64,000 nucleotides of DNA from Shewanella sp. UCD-KL12 (GTDB lineage: Bacteria > Pseudomonadota > Gammaproteobacteria > Enterobacterales > Shewanellaceae): NCBI RefSeq assembly GCF_001957125.1, contig NZ_MPHJ01000020.1:30662-94661 (forward strand), written 5' to 3'. Shown here in pieces: positions 1 through 7,934 of the stretch. The position numbers and the translations under genes were made by a program. Within the stretch, counting starts at the first letter, position 1; every line of letters starts with the position of its first letter. The notes below the pieces were generated by a model. That model searched no databases and was not told the origin of the DNA. It saw only the letters and a list, made by a program, of their open reading frames with translations.

Positions 1-251
1 AGTCCTGCTCCACAACCTATATCGAGTAAATTCAGACCTTTTAGTGCTGTTTTGCTCGATAGATCTCGTCGAAAATGGGTTGATATTGTCTGTTCTATCG
101 CGCTGAGACGTGCCTGATTAAACTTGAATATATGCTTAAATTTGCCGTTAGGATCGCGCCAGTCTTCAGCTAATTGATCAAATTTAGCTATCTCTTTAGC
201 TGTTTTATTAACTGTGTTGCCACTGTAAGTTAATTGGTCTCTATCTAACAC
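1..251 (-). CDS. UbiG-like SAM-dependent methyltransferase, N-terminal part (cut by window edge)
   Basis: The minus strand reads open from a GTG at 249-251 to the window edge, about 83 residues. It ends in the SAM-binding motif I LLDIGCGAG. The preceding stretch, FDQLAEDWRDPNGKFKHIFKFNQ, resembles the N-terminus of the UbiG O-methyltransferase family of ubiquinone synthesis, whose members act twice on the quinone ring. GTG is chosen as start because a GGGGG ribosome-binding run lies about six bases upstream and no in-frame ATG is available. The catalytic body is outside the window, so a related class I methyltransferase with another substrate is possible. Confidence 0.7.
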   Translation of the reverse strand, partial: MLDRDQLTYSGNTVNKTAKEIAKFDQLAEDWRDPNGKFKHIFKFNQARLSAIEQTISTHFRRDLSSKTALKGLNLLDIGCGAG

Positions 252-458
252 TTTATCCCCCAGTGAGTTTTGCTTATAACTTGAGTATACCAAGTCATGA
301 TCAAGGGTGAGCAACTGATCATGAGCTTTATTACCACACACTAAAGACTAACAAACCGCTGCTATACTTGAGTTAGCAACTAAAGATTTTTATCACCTTT
401 TGATAGTTTCATCGTGATCATATGCAAAAAGTGAAGAGAGCATCGTGGAGGTATGACC

Positions 459-971
459 ATGTTGAGGCACTACTTTATTAGCAGCGATCTCGATGAGCTA
501 GAGGCTGTTGAGCATGAGTTGGAAGCTGAAGGGATTAATGAGCCGCAGATCCATGTACTGAGTGAAAGTTGTTGTGAGTTTGAGGATAAGCAGCAGTTTG
601 AAGTTGAGTCAGTGCTTGAACAAGATGTACAGCACTCTGCTGACATAGGCAGTATTATCGGCTTGATTGTCTCAGCGACAACTTTGATGTTTGCTTATCA
701 GATGGGTTGGACAACGAGTGAAGTCGGGTGGTTACCCTTTATTTTTCTTGGCATTGTTATCTTAGGGTTTTGTACTTGGGAGGGGAGCTTTATAGGATTA
801 GAGAAGAACCATATTATCTTCGAGCGATTTGAGCAGTTATTACATCAAGGTCAACATGTGTTAATTGTTGATGTTAATAGCCATCAGGAGCCTGTTTTTG
901 CAAAGGTAATTAATGGTCATCCAAGATTAGAAGCTGCGGGTTTAGAGAAAGGACTACCTTTTATAAGCTAG
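459..971 (+). CDS. Small two-helix membrane protein of unknown function
   Basis: A 170-residue protein. An acidic N-terminal region (about residues 1-60, many Glu and Asp) precedes two hydrophobic helices at about 63-82 and 90-108, the second followed by an acidic and basic C-terminal half. This suggests an inner-membrane protein with soluble ends. An ATG at 453 is also in frame, but GGAGG at 447-451 stands seven bases before the ATG at 459 and only one base before the first, so 459 is preferred. It converges with the LysE gene, 14 bp away. I do not recognise the family. Confidence 0.75.
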   Translation: MLRHYFISSDLDELEAVEHELEAEGINEPQIHVLSESCCEFEDKQQFEVESVLEQDVQHSADIGSIIGLIVSATTLMFAYQMGWTTSEVGWLPFIFLGIVILGFCTWEGSFIGLEKNHIIFERFEQLLHQGQHVLIVDVNSHQEPVFAKVINGHPRLEAAGLEKGLPFIS

Positions 972-985
972 TCCTAAATATGTCT

Positions 986-1627
986 TTAAGCTAAAGATTG
1001 TACCTGAGATGCCAGTAACCAGATGGCCAAAGCAAAGAAGATCATCCCCATAAATTTGTTTTGATTGGTTCTAAACTTTTCATTTTTAAGCAGTGACTTG
1101 CCTAAAGTGCCTACCATAACCACCAGCAATAGATTAAACAGTAATCCCATCACATTTAGTAGTAGTCCTAGCGCTAGCATCTGCTCGCCTGATGTTGCTG
1201 ATAACTGAGGGGAGACAAACTGAGGCAAAAATAATACAAAAAATAGCAGTGCCTTGGGGTTGAGCAGGTTACTAAAAACAGCACGACGATAGAGTAACTT
1301 AGCTAAACCAGATTGCTGATCAATCTCAGGTGCATCAGCAGCACTACTACGCATACAGTCCCAGCCCATCTTAAGTAAGTACGCAGCGCCTATAATCCTT
1401 AGGATTTCTAAAGCCATAGGGTTCATCGCTATTAATGCTGAAACGCCCATAGCTGCCAGAAGTGTCAATATTATTCCTGAAGTCGCATTGCCAAGGCTGG
1501 CAGATAATCCGACTTTTTTGCCATAGCTAAGGCTTGAGCTGGCAATGAGTAACATATCTGGACCTGGGATCAATAGCAGGGCGACAACGGTAGTAAGGTA
1601 AAGGGGGAGTACAGCAAGATCTATCAT
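986..1627 (-). CDS. LysE/RhtB family amino-acid exporter
   Basis: A 213-residue inner-membrane protein with about six hydrophobic segments. The family hallmark GPDMLLIASSSLSYGKKVG near residue 22 and NLLNPKALLFFVLFLPQF near residue 120 are typical of LysE/RhtB exporters, which expel amino acids or homoserine-type lactones by proton exchange. The length matches the family norm of 205-215. The substrate cannot be read from the sequence. The gene stands alone, with a long gene-free stretch upstream that must hold its promoter. Confidence 0.88.
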   Translation of the reverse strand: MIDLAVLPLYLTTVVALLLIPGPDMLLIASSSLSYGKKVGLSASLGNATSGIILTLLAAMGVSALIAMNPMALEILRIIGAAYLLKMGWDCMRSSAADAPEIDQQSGLAKLLYRRAVFSNLLNPKALLFFVLFLPQFVSPQLSATSGEQMLALGLLLNVMGLLFNLLLVVMVGTLGKSLLKNEKFRTNQNKFMGMIFFALAIWLLASQVQSLA

Positions 1628-2464
1628 GGTTTAGGCATAAGTTATTACAGACGCGGGCATTCTACATTTATCACTATCTATACGGCAGCATTTAATCACT
1701 ATTTTTGATAACTCTTAGCTATTAAAACTATAGGCTACTGATGTATTAGTACTAGAAGTGGTACAGGAGGGATATCTGTGTATTCGGTAAAGTGCAGGCC
1801 AATATCGTGTCAGTTTTCCGTCGAAATGCGATAAACACTGACTTACAAGAGAAGCCTTGCCATATTTATCTATACTATTTTGTTCGGATTAAATGATTTT
1901 TGGTTATAGAACTCGCTAGTTTTCTAGGTGAAGCTCAAACCCTATAACTATCCTTAATTCGTATCTAAAATTGATTTTTCAGTTTTATCTACTAATACAG
2001 TCTAGGGAGTAAACATTAATTAAGTAGAGTTTATCTCTTAATCTTCAGCTCGGAATTGGCTCATTAACTTGCTGCTACCATTGATAATTAGTTTATAGCC
2101 TGAAGGGGAGATGAAGGTAACCGGCAACTTAATATCTAGTAATAAACCTACATACCTCTCCCTATCGAGATGTCACTGTGAGCACTAAAGCTTTCAAAAT
2201 AGGTGGTTTAGGTTTCGCTTTATAAGTGTCCAATAAAATGACGTCATGATGAATGTTTGACGCTTTTTAAAGTCAGTCAAAACTCAAAAGTTGTTGATAA
2301 AGTAGACTATATCTTGACAGTATTAAGTGTTTAAAAATTACTCTAAACTAGTTTGTATACTTTCATCATTACTAATCGTTATAGGTATTACCGCCTGTTT
2401 AGTAGTGACATTAATTAAAGCTTCTCAACTAGTTTTTGATTAGCTTCGCGAATAAAGAGTCCCC
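1628..2464. other. Gene-free stretch with a possible decayed coding remnant
   Basis: About 840 bp without a convincing gene. On the minus strand 2038-2172 reads open for 45 codons with protein-like composition, ending IINGSSKLMSQFRAED before a stop, but it has no start. A second frame upstream (about 2173-2230) also looks coding-like, which would fit a frameshifted relic. TTGACA at 2314-2319 is a good -35 hexamer, but its -10 partner is poor. Chance reading frames in AT-rich DNA remain an equally good explanation. Confidence 0.3.
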
Positions 2465-2698
2465 ATGTTACGTTTTATTTTATCAGCCATCATAATCTAC
2501 GCATTCTGGTTAACGTACCAAGATGCATCGGCATACTTCGACGGTGAGTCCGTTTCTGATAGTCAATTAGAGCTGGCGCAGTCTCCTGTCGCAAACACTG
2601 AACTTGTTATTAGCAATAGTCTGCTTAATGAAGCCAGTAAGTACAGGGTAGTGGAAGAGTTAAGTTGTGAAGAGACTGCTAGTTGTAAAAGTGAATAA
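2465..2698 (+). CDS. Small signal-anchored hypothetical protein
   Basis: A 77-residue protein. Residues 1-16 form a hydrophobic helix, followed by a polar acidic tail with two late cysteines (ELSCEETASC). This suggests an inner-membrane anchor or uncleaved signal with a short periplasmic tail, in which the cysteines could form a disulfide. A weak purine run (AAAGAG) precedes the ATG. It lies 74 bp before the SEC-C protein gene in the same direction and may be co-transcribed with it. No family is recognised, and at this length it could be a chance ORF. Confidence 0.5.
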   Translation: MLRFILSAIIIYAFWLTYQDASAYFDGESVSDSQLELAQSPVANTELVISNSLLNEASKYRVVEELSCEETASCKSE

Positions 2699-2772
2699 CC
2701 ATTATTACTTGGGGTTTTAGTGCACTCTTTTGCTACTCTATGGGCTAAATCATCCCTTAGCCTGAATGTAAT

Positions 2773-3702
2773 ATGAAATTAGATAAGATAGTAGCCACGC
2801 TTAGTCGTGGTGACCTGAAGGAATTACCTGTTGATGCCTTGAAAGCGGCAAGACTAGAGTGGCCTGAATTGCTTCCAGTTATTGATGAACTTATGCAGAA
2901 GTTTATCGATAAAGAAGCGCTAACCGATACTGAGGCTAACCTTCTCTTCTTTGGTATCTGTCTGATTATCGATCGTAAACAGTTTAGCTGTTTTGACTCC
3001 TTGATAAGTCTTACTAACAAGGATGACTGTAATGCACCACTAGATAATTTGCTTGGTGACTTCATCGCTTCAGACCTTTCAACTGCTTACTATATTTTGG
3101 CTCAAGGAAACCCTGAGCAATTATGTTTTCTGGTTAATTCAGCGCAAGCAGGTGAGATAGTCAAAATGGCTGCATTAAGTGCACTATTTACTCAGCTGCA
3201 TACTAATCAAATAGATAGAGAGTCACTTAATAAAAGCATTCCTGGCTTTATCGACAGTCTCATCGAAAACAATCACTCAATAGCGCTGTTTGAGTTAGTT
3301 AATCTACTCATTTCAAATCAGTTTAATCAGTACCATAAACAGTTTGCTGACTATGTCGAGCGTAAAGTGATTGATGAAGGCTCAGCTGAAAACCAATGTA
3401 TTTTAGATTGGGATAATCAGTCTATCGGTTACTCAGAGTGGGAAAGTGGCTTAATAAGCGGTGACTATGATGTTATTGATTCACTTAGCCAATGGGCTGG
3501 CTTTAATGCCGAGTCAGAGATGAATGATGAGGACTTACTGGCTGTTTTCGATGATTTGATGAATACCCCAAGAGAACTCGATGATAGGTACTTTGAAACT
3601 CTAGAGAGTCACCAACCTTTTATTGCCGATCTTCAACCCGGTCGTAATGATCCATGTCCCTGTGGTAGTGGTAAGAAGTTCAAGAAGTGTTGTTTGAACT
3701 AG
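2773..3702 (+). CDS. DUF1186 domain protein with C-terminal SEC-C zinc motif
   Basis: A 309-residue cytoplasmic protein. The body is mostly alpha-helical and acidic and resembles DUF1186 proteins. The last 20 residues, starting GRNDPCPCGSGKKFKKCC, are a textbook SEC-C motif, a small zinc-binding module first seen at the SecA C-terminus, where it contacts SecB and ribosomes. The four metal ligands (CPC and CC) are intact. The function of the main domain is unknown. The gene ends just before the repeat and restriction island, so it probably marks the ancestral left flank. Confidence 0.85.
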   Translation: MKLDKIVATLSRGDLKELPVDALKAARLEWPELLPVIDELMQKFIDKEALTDTEANLLFFGICLIIDRKQFSCFDSLISLTNKDDCNAPLDNLLGDFIASDLSTAYYILAQGNPEQLCFLVNSAQAGEIVKMAALSALFTQLHTNQIDRESLNKSIPGFIDSLIENNHSIALFELVNLLISNQFNQYHKQFADYVERKVIDEGSAENQCILDWDNQSIGYSEWESGLISGDYDVIDSLSQWAGFNAESEMNDEDLLAVFDDLMNTPRELDDRYFETLESHQPFIADLQPGRNDPCPCGSGKKFKKCCLN

Positions 3703-3825
3703 GTCGTTTTCCACTTGTCGGTTCACAAGGTTGAAGGAACTTATGCTTCGTTAAACGGGGTTGGAGTTAAATAGGGCTATGGGGAACCATGGCCTTTTTG
3801 TATGAATCGCCTTCCTGCGGGGGAT

Positions 3826-3987
3826 GTGTAGGTGAGCTCTCGGGACGCTGTGAAGCCATCCATGGTCGCTTCGCGAAAACCAATAACATCCATGTTAAAC
3901 GGTCAGTTCGATACCCCTATCTCTCGTTCGAAGAGTATTACTTCGTAATATCTCACCTTGTTTTCGAAAACCTTTGTCTACCTACAC
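3826..3987. repeat. Short inverted-repeat-bounded element at the left edge of the restriction island
   Basis: A segment of about 160 bp bounded by GTGTAGGT at 3826-3833 and its exact inverse ACCTACAC at 3980-3987. The interior is GC-richer than the island beside it and has internal partial palindromes such as CCATCCATGG. A 69-codon ORF runs through it but is not protein-like. The style is that of a small non-coding dispersed element, but no second copy occurs in this window, so dispersal is not shown. Confidence 0.4.
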
Positions 3988-4037
3988 TTTATCTTTAAAA
4001 AGCAGACGGTTTCTTGGGTTTAGATATTTTTATTAGA

Positions 4038-4691
4038 TTATTTTTTATCATAGATATAGTATCCGTCTGGAAACTCTATATCACCTTTTCTAAAAACTAT
4101 TTCTATACCAGAACTATTTCTTATTTCTCTTATTGTTCTTGTCCAATCTCTTATTCCAGAAATCCCTTGTAAAATTGTAGGTGAAAACTTTATATTTGGT
4201 GACTCTATAAATAAGGTTTTTAATCTAAGGTGTCCGCTATTATTAGAAAACACTTTGGTCATTACTTCTGAATTCATATCATCCTTGAAGTAAGATTTTT
4301 TACCTTGGTTACATTTAGCACATAAAGTCCATAGATTACTTTCGTTATTTGTGCCTCCCATATCTATAGGTATTTTATGATCTATATGCAATTTTACATT
4401 ATCTTTAGCACCATTACCGCATGCTTGGCATCTATGTCCATCTCTATTGCTTATTGCATACTTTATCTTATCTGTTAGGTCTGAACGGGAAGTTTTAGAA
4501 GTATAATTGTTTATTTCAGTTACGTTATAAAAACCATTGTTATATGAGTATTTGATAATATTGTCTTGAGTAAGTTGTCTTAATACTCTTGTGTTATCAC
4601 TAACTAAACCTGCGTTTTCAATTTCCTGTAAAGTGTACTCTCTTAAACCATTCTTAAATATGTGATTATAAATTCTTTCCCTAGCACTCAT
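4038..4691 (-). CDS. HNH endonuclease of the restriction island
   Basis: A 217-residue protein. The first 70 residues look like a winged-helix-like DNA-binding region. A classic HNH zinc nuclease core follows at about residues 85-135: CQACG, then LHIDHKIPIDMGGTNNESNLWTLC and CAKCNQGKKS, with the paired CxxC motifs and catalytic His-Asn-His intact. The ATG at 4691 is used because AAGGAG sits six bases upstream; the longer reading lacks such a site. It is the last gene of the minus-strand island, about 110 bp after the endonuclease. It may be a second restriction enzyme or an accessory nuclease. It is markedly AT-rich. Confidence 0.85.
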   Translation of the reverse strand: MSARERIYNHIFKNGLREYTLQEIENAGLVSDNTRVLRQLTQDNIIKYSYNNGFYNVTEINNYTSKTSRSDLTDKIKYAISNRDGHRCQACGNGAKDNVKLHIDHKIPIDMGGTNNESNLWTLCAKCNQGKKSYFKDDMNSEVMTKVFSNNSGHLRLKTLFIESPNIKFSPTILQGISGIRDWTRTIREIRNSSGIEIVFRKGDIEFPDGYYIYDKK

Positions 4692-4800
4692 TTTTATCTC
4701 CTTAAATATCAAAGTGATATCTTGAAATCTAAGGTGTGTCAATAAGTATACTTGCGAACAGATGGATATTCTGTCTATTGGAAGAAACAAGAGTTTTCGA

Positions 4801-5934
4801 CTATTTTTTAAATCTAATTTGGAGGCATATATCCATGTATTGTATTCCTTTAATTTCTAAGGGAAGTGCATAATTAAATGAACTTTTTGACCCTTTCCCA
4901 GTAGAAGAGGGAGCTTCAAATTTTAGGTTATTGAATAAGTAGTCTTGAAACGCATTCCAGCTGAAAATATGATAACAAACAATGTCACCAGCTTCCTTTA
5001 CAATAATGTAGCCGCCAGATGCATCAAACTGACCTTTCCAAGGTTTACTTGGCATCATTCCTAAAGCTGCATCAATTAGTAATCTTTTTACCTTGTAGAT
5101 ATAGAAATCTTTAATTCTTTCTGAATCTCTAGCTTTAAATCCACAGGGGTTTTTTTTTGCTACTTCTTCAACTATGTAACTCAACGAAGTTTTGTTCGAG
5201 TTCATATAAAACTTTAAGCATTCAGATAAGATAAGTGCCAAAGAAGAATCTATTAAAGTTAGGTTTTCTGAAAAGGACTCACCAACAACGTATTCAAATT
5301 CGAGATCGTAGCCATTTTTGTTTAAATTTTGAACTCTTGTTTTTGAACCAATTTTTTCCTTATTAACATCATAAGTCGCTAGTGATTCTTTTACAGATTT
5401 AGAGCTATTTTTATCTACAACTCTATATCTAAACAGTGTTTGTTTTGATGCATTGAGGAGCGTGGCTGGCTTACTGTGTCTTGATTTTATGCTGAAGCCA
5501 CTATTAACTGTTTGACCAGTATTTATATCGTGCAAACAAATATGAATATCTGCCTTCTTATCACTTGATTGCTTCGTTGTTGGGTTTTGAAGTTTATCTA
5601 ACAGAGGTTCAATTTCTGGAACGGAAAAGCTTCTACCTTTTCGTGAAGAGATGATTTTGAAAAAGTTGCTTGCCTCGGTATGAAGCTCTTTCATTGTAAT
5701 TATGTTGGTTTTATCTGGTGATTTGACAAGAATAGTCTTGTCAGATTCAACTCTAAACTCTATTGGTGAGCTATTATCATCATTTTGCATCGGTATACTG
5801 ACTACTGGATAATAGGAGCCTTCAATAATATTTTGTTCACCATCTGCTGGGAATAGCTTTCCATCTGCCAATATTTTTATGAGAGCATATAATTCAGCCC
5901 ATTCACCAGCATTTTTAGTTTTATTTTTAGCCAA
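4801..5934 (-). CDS. Type II restriction endonuclease, HpaII-like
   Basis: A 377-residue protein. The opening, GEWAELYALIKILADGKLFPADGEQN followed by YYPVVSI, closely resembles what is known of the HpaII restriction-enzyme family, which cuts CCGG. Later segments such as IHICLHDINTG and SGFSIKSRH probably carry acidic and basic catalytic residues, but I cannot assign them with certainty. Its start codon overlaps the 3' end of the methyltransferase gene by eight bases, a typical coupling that makes methylation precede cutting. CCGG specificity is inferred from family resemblance alone. It is strongly AT-rich compared with flanking genes. Confidence 0.75.
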   Translation of the reverse strand: MAKNKTKNAGEWAELYALIKILADGKLFPADGEQNIIEGSYYPVVSIPMQNDDNSSPIEFRVESDKTILVKSPDKTNIITMKELHTEASNFFKIISSRKGRSFSVPEIEPLLDKLQNPTTKQSSDKKADIHICLHDINTGQTVNSGFSIKSRHSKPATLLNASKQTLFRYRVVDKNSSKSVKESLATYDVNKEKIGSKTRVQNLNKNGYDLEFEYVVGESFSENLTLIDSSLALILSECLKFYMNSNKTSLSYIVEEVAKKNPCGFKARDSERIKDFYIYKVKRLLIDAALGMMPSKPWKGQFDASGGYIIVKEAGDIVCYHIFSWNAFQDYLFNNLKFEAPSSTGKGSKSSFNYALPLEIKGIQYMDICLQIRFKK

Positions 5935-6838
5935 TAGTTACACCATCTTCATTAAATAATTTTTCATTATCACTTAGGTATTCTTTTATTTGCTTGGCAA
6001 ATGCACTTACAGCATTTACAGCAACACTATTTCCTAGCTGTTTAAGCGCTTGTGTTTCTGAAACAGGAAAATGATAGTTATCAGGATAACCCATCATTTT
6101 TTTACCTTGTATTGAGGTTAATCTTTTTTCTTCACCATCAACTAAATACGAATCCCAGTTTCTTCGGTCATGTAAGCCAGATCCTCTCCCTCCAACACGT
6201 AGCGTATAACCTATATCTCGGCTACACTCGCCTTCCCATACATCTGACATTGTCATTTCTAGTTTTAAAGGTTCTGGAAATTTAAACTCTGGTAATAATT
6301 GAGAGCCTTTTCTAAAGCCAACCATAAATATTCTAGGTCGATGCTGTGGAAGACCATAGTCAGATGCTTTCACCAATTTATAATGAAATGTATAGCCTAG
6401 GTTTTCTTCTAAATGCTGTTTAATTATTTCGAATGTTTTACCGTCTTCATGTTTTAGAATATGTCTTACATTTTCTAAAAAGAAAGCTTTAGGTTTTTTG
6501 GCTTCAAGGATTTCACAAATTCGGAAAAACATATTTCCTCTATCGTCTTTATCTTCCTTAAAGCCTTTTTTGTAACCTGCCTGGCTAAATGGCTGGCATG
6601 GGAAGCCTGCACATAGAATTTCAAAATCTGGAATTTGTTCTTCTGGATTATCAATTTTCAATATGTTGTCATTAAATAATCCATTTTCGAATAGGCTCGG
6701 TGTAACACTTTCAAAATTAGCTTGGTAGGTAATTCGAGCATGAGGGTTTATCTCAGAAGCAAATACGCATTCAGCACCAACCTCATGAAATGCAAGGTGA
6801 AAACCACCAATCCCAGCAAATAAATCAATAAATCTCAT
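5927..6838 (-). CDS. DNA (cytosine-5-)-methyltransferase of the restriction-modification system
   Basis: A 303-residue enzyme that methylates cytosine C5 using SAM. Conserved motifs appear in order: motif I FIDLFAGIGGFHLA (residues 3-16), motif IV GFPCQPFSQAG with the catalytic Cys near residue 79, motif VI FFLENVRHI, motif VIII GLPQHRPRIF and motif X LKQLGNSVAVNAV. The target-recognition region between VIII and X is short, roughly 70 residues. It is first in the island operon and overlaps the endonuclease gene. It protects host DNA from the neighbouring HpaII-like enzyme. The ATG at 6838 follows a CGGAA-type site. Confidence 0.95.
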   Translation of the reverse strand: MRFIDLFAGIGGFHLAFHEVGAECVFASEINPHARITYQANFESVTPSLFENGLFNDNILKIDNPEEQIPDFEILCAGFPCQPFSQAGYKKGFKEDKDDRGNMFFRICEILEAKKPKAFFLENVRHILKHEDGKTFEIIKQHLEENLGYTFHYKLVKASDYGLPQHRPRIFMVGFRKGSQLLPEFKFPEPLKLEMTMSDVWEGECSRDIGYTLRVGGRGSGLHDRRNWDSYLVDGEEKRLTSIQGKKMMGYPDNYHFPVSETQALKQLGNSVAVNAVSAFAKQIKEYLSDNEKLFNEDGVTIG

Positions 6839-7178
6839 ACAGTTCCGATTCTAAAAATGAAAAAAAATTAGCTCGATATTCTATCATTGTTAAACGAAAA
6901 TAAATGCAGTTTTTTGGTTAGTTTTAATCAGTGAATAGCTTTGTATTTACTGTAAATGCAAGGTATTGGTTATGCTTTGTTTTTTATAAATAGAGGTCAG
7001 AAGTTACTGTCTGTAAGATTATTTCAGTTTTTAGAGTTAACAAAGTAGTCTGGTTAACCTATTGAAGTAAAGGCTAAAGTGTCTAATATATATATAAAAT
7101 AATATTATGCTTTGAGGCATGTTTTATCTATATCTATCAGTACTATAATTAAGTGGTGATCAGCTTGAAAGCCAAGTT
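6839..7178. other. AT-rich spacer upstream of the restriction operon
   Basis: About 340 bp of very AT-rich DNA with no credible gene. It must carry the minus-strand promoter of the methyltransferase operon, though I cannot fix a single -35/-10 pair. It probably also marks the right junction of the island with the ancestral chromosome. No flanking direct repeat or tRNA attachment site was seen. Confidence 0.5.
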
Positions 7179-7580
7179 ATGAACCAATACAATCAAGAGC
7201 TTGGTGAATTGTTTCAGCTTGGCTTTGAGCTTAGCCATTACCCATTTCTTAAAGATAAGAGCTGGCACAACTATATGTGCCCAAGCTTTATTTTTAAGGC
7301 TAAGGTGAACTCAGATAAATCTGCTTACTTAGAACAAAGTGAGAAATACCTCTTCTTGCAGATCGACTATCTGAGGGAGGATGAATGAGAGAACATTGGC
7401 TCTAGTCGTTACACAGTGATTACTGCAACCGCAACTCGGTTTAGTGACTCTGAGTGGGATATAGAGATGGATCATGATGAACAAAGCGCTATCTTGTTTG
7501 AACCTGAAGGTCCTGATGCACTCGCCCAATTCCTTGAACAGTCTCGCCTATCAATAATCTTCACTTTAGAAACAAGCTAA
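7179..7580 (+). pseudogene. Unknown protein gene interrupted by a single in-frame TGA
   Basis: From the ATG at 7179 the frame codes 69 residues ending YLREDE and meets TGA at 7386-7388. The same frame then continues open for another 63 codons (ENIGSSRYTVITATATRF and on to FTLETS) to TAA at 7578-7580. Both halves have protein-like composition, so this looks like one gene of about 133 residues with a nonsense change, for instance from CGA or TGG. Readthrough or selenocysteine cannot be excluded, but no supporting hairpin was seen. The family is unknown. Confidence 0.55.
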
Positions 7581-7627
7581 TACACCGCAGACCGAAGAGA
7601 TACACTGTTTTTCTTTTTATCAACAGG

Positions 7628-7765
7628 TGTAATGCGGCTGCGAGCTTCGATGACAGGGAGGTCATCGCAGAGCCTATAGGGCCTATTTTGTTCCATACAA
7701 AATTAGGCATTTCCTCCATCCCTGGAGGTCAGATATGCTAGCGGCGTCTCGCAGAAGTATCTGCA
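7628..7765. repeat. Dispersed inverted-repeat element, long copy
   Basis: 138 bp bounded by near-inverse ends: TGTAATGCGGCTGCGA at the left and TCGCAGAAGTATCTGCA at the right. The inside holds further stems, such as GATGACAGGGAGGTCATC and a pair around AATTAGGC. Ends and flanks match the inverted copy at 45898-45985, while the centre differs. It is non-coding and lies between the broken gene and hrpB. This fits a REP-like or miniature inverted-repeat family. Confidence 0.65.
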
Positions 7766-7934
7766 GTAAAGCCTGCTGCAAGCAATAAATATCAACATGG
7801 TAATACTTACCAAATAATCCCACCAAATAACAAAATACCCAAATGAAACGATAAGCTATTTCCCCGACTTGTTAACTGACAAGTCATCAATCAAGTTATC
7901 ATTAGGCTATTAATGCCCCTTAGCAAGTAAAGTT

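Noticed and set aside
3789..3998. 69-codon ORF across the GTGTAGGT element
   Set aside because: Biased, low-quality translation lying inside a structured non-coding repeat; no ribosome-binding site.
4692..4790. Longer HNH protein starting at 4790
   Set aside because: The extension is not protein-like and AAGGAG is placed correctly only for the ATG at 4691.
7386..7388. Selenocysteine at the in-frame TGA
   Set aside because: No recognisable SECIS-type hairpin directly downstream and no known selenoprotein family; a nonsense change is simpler.
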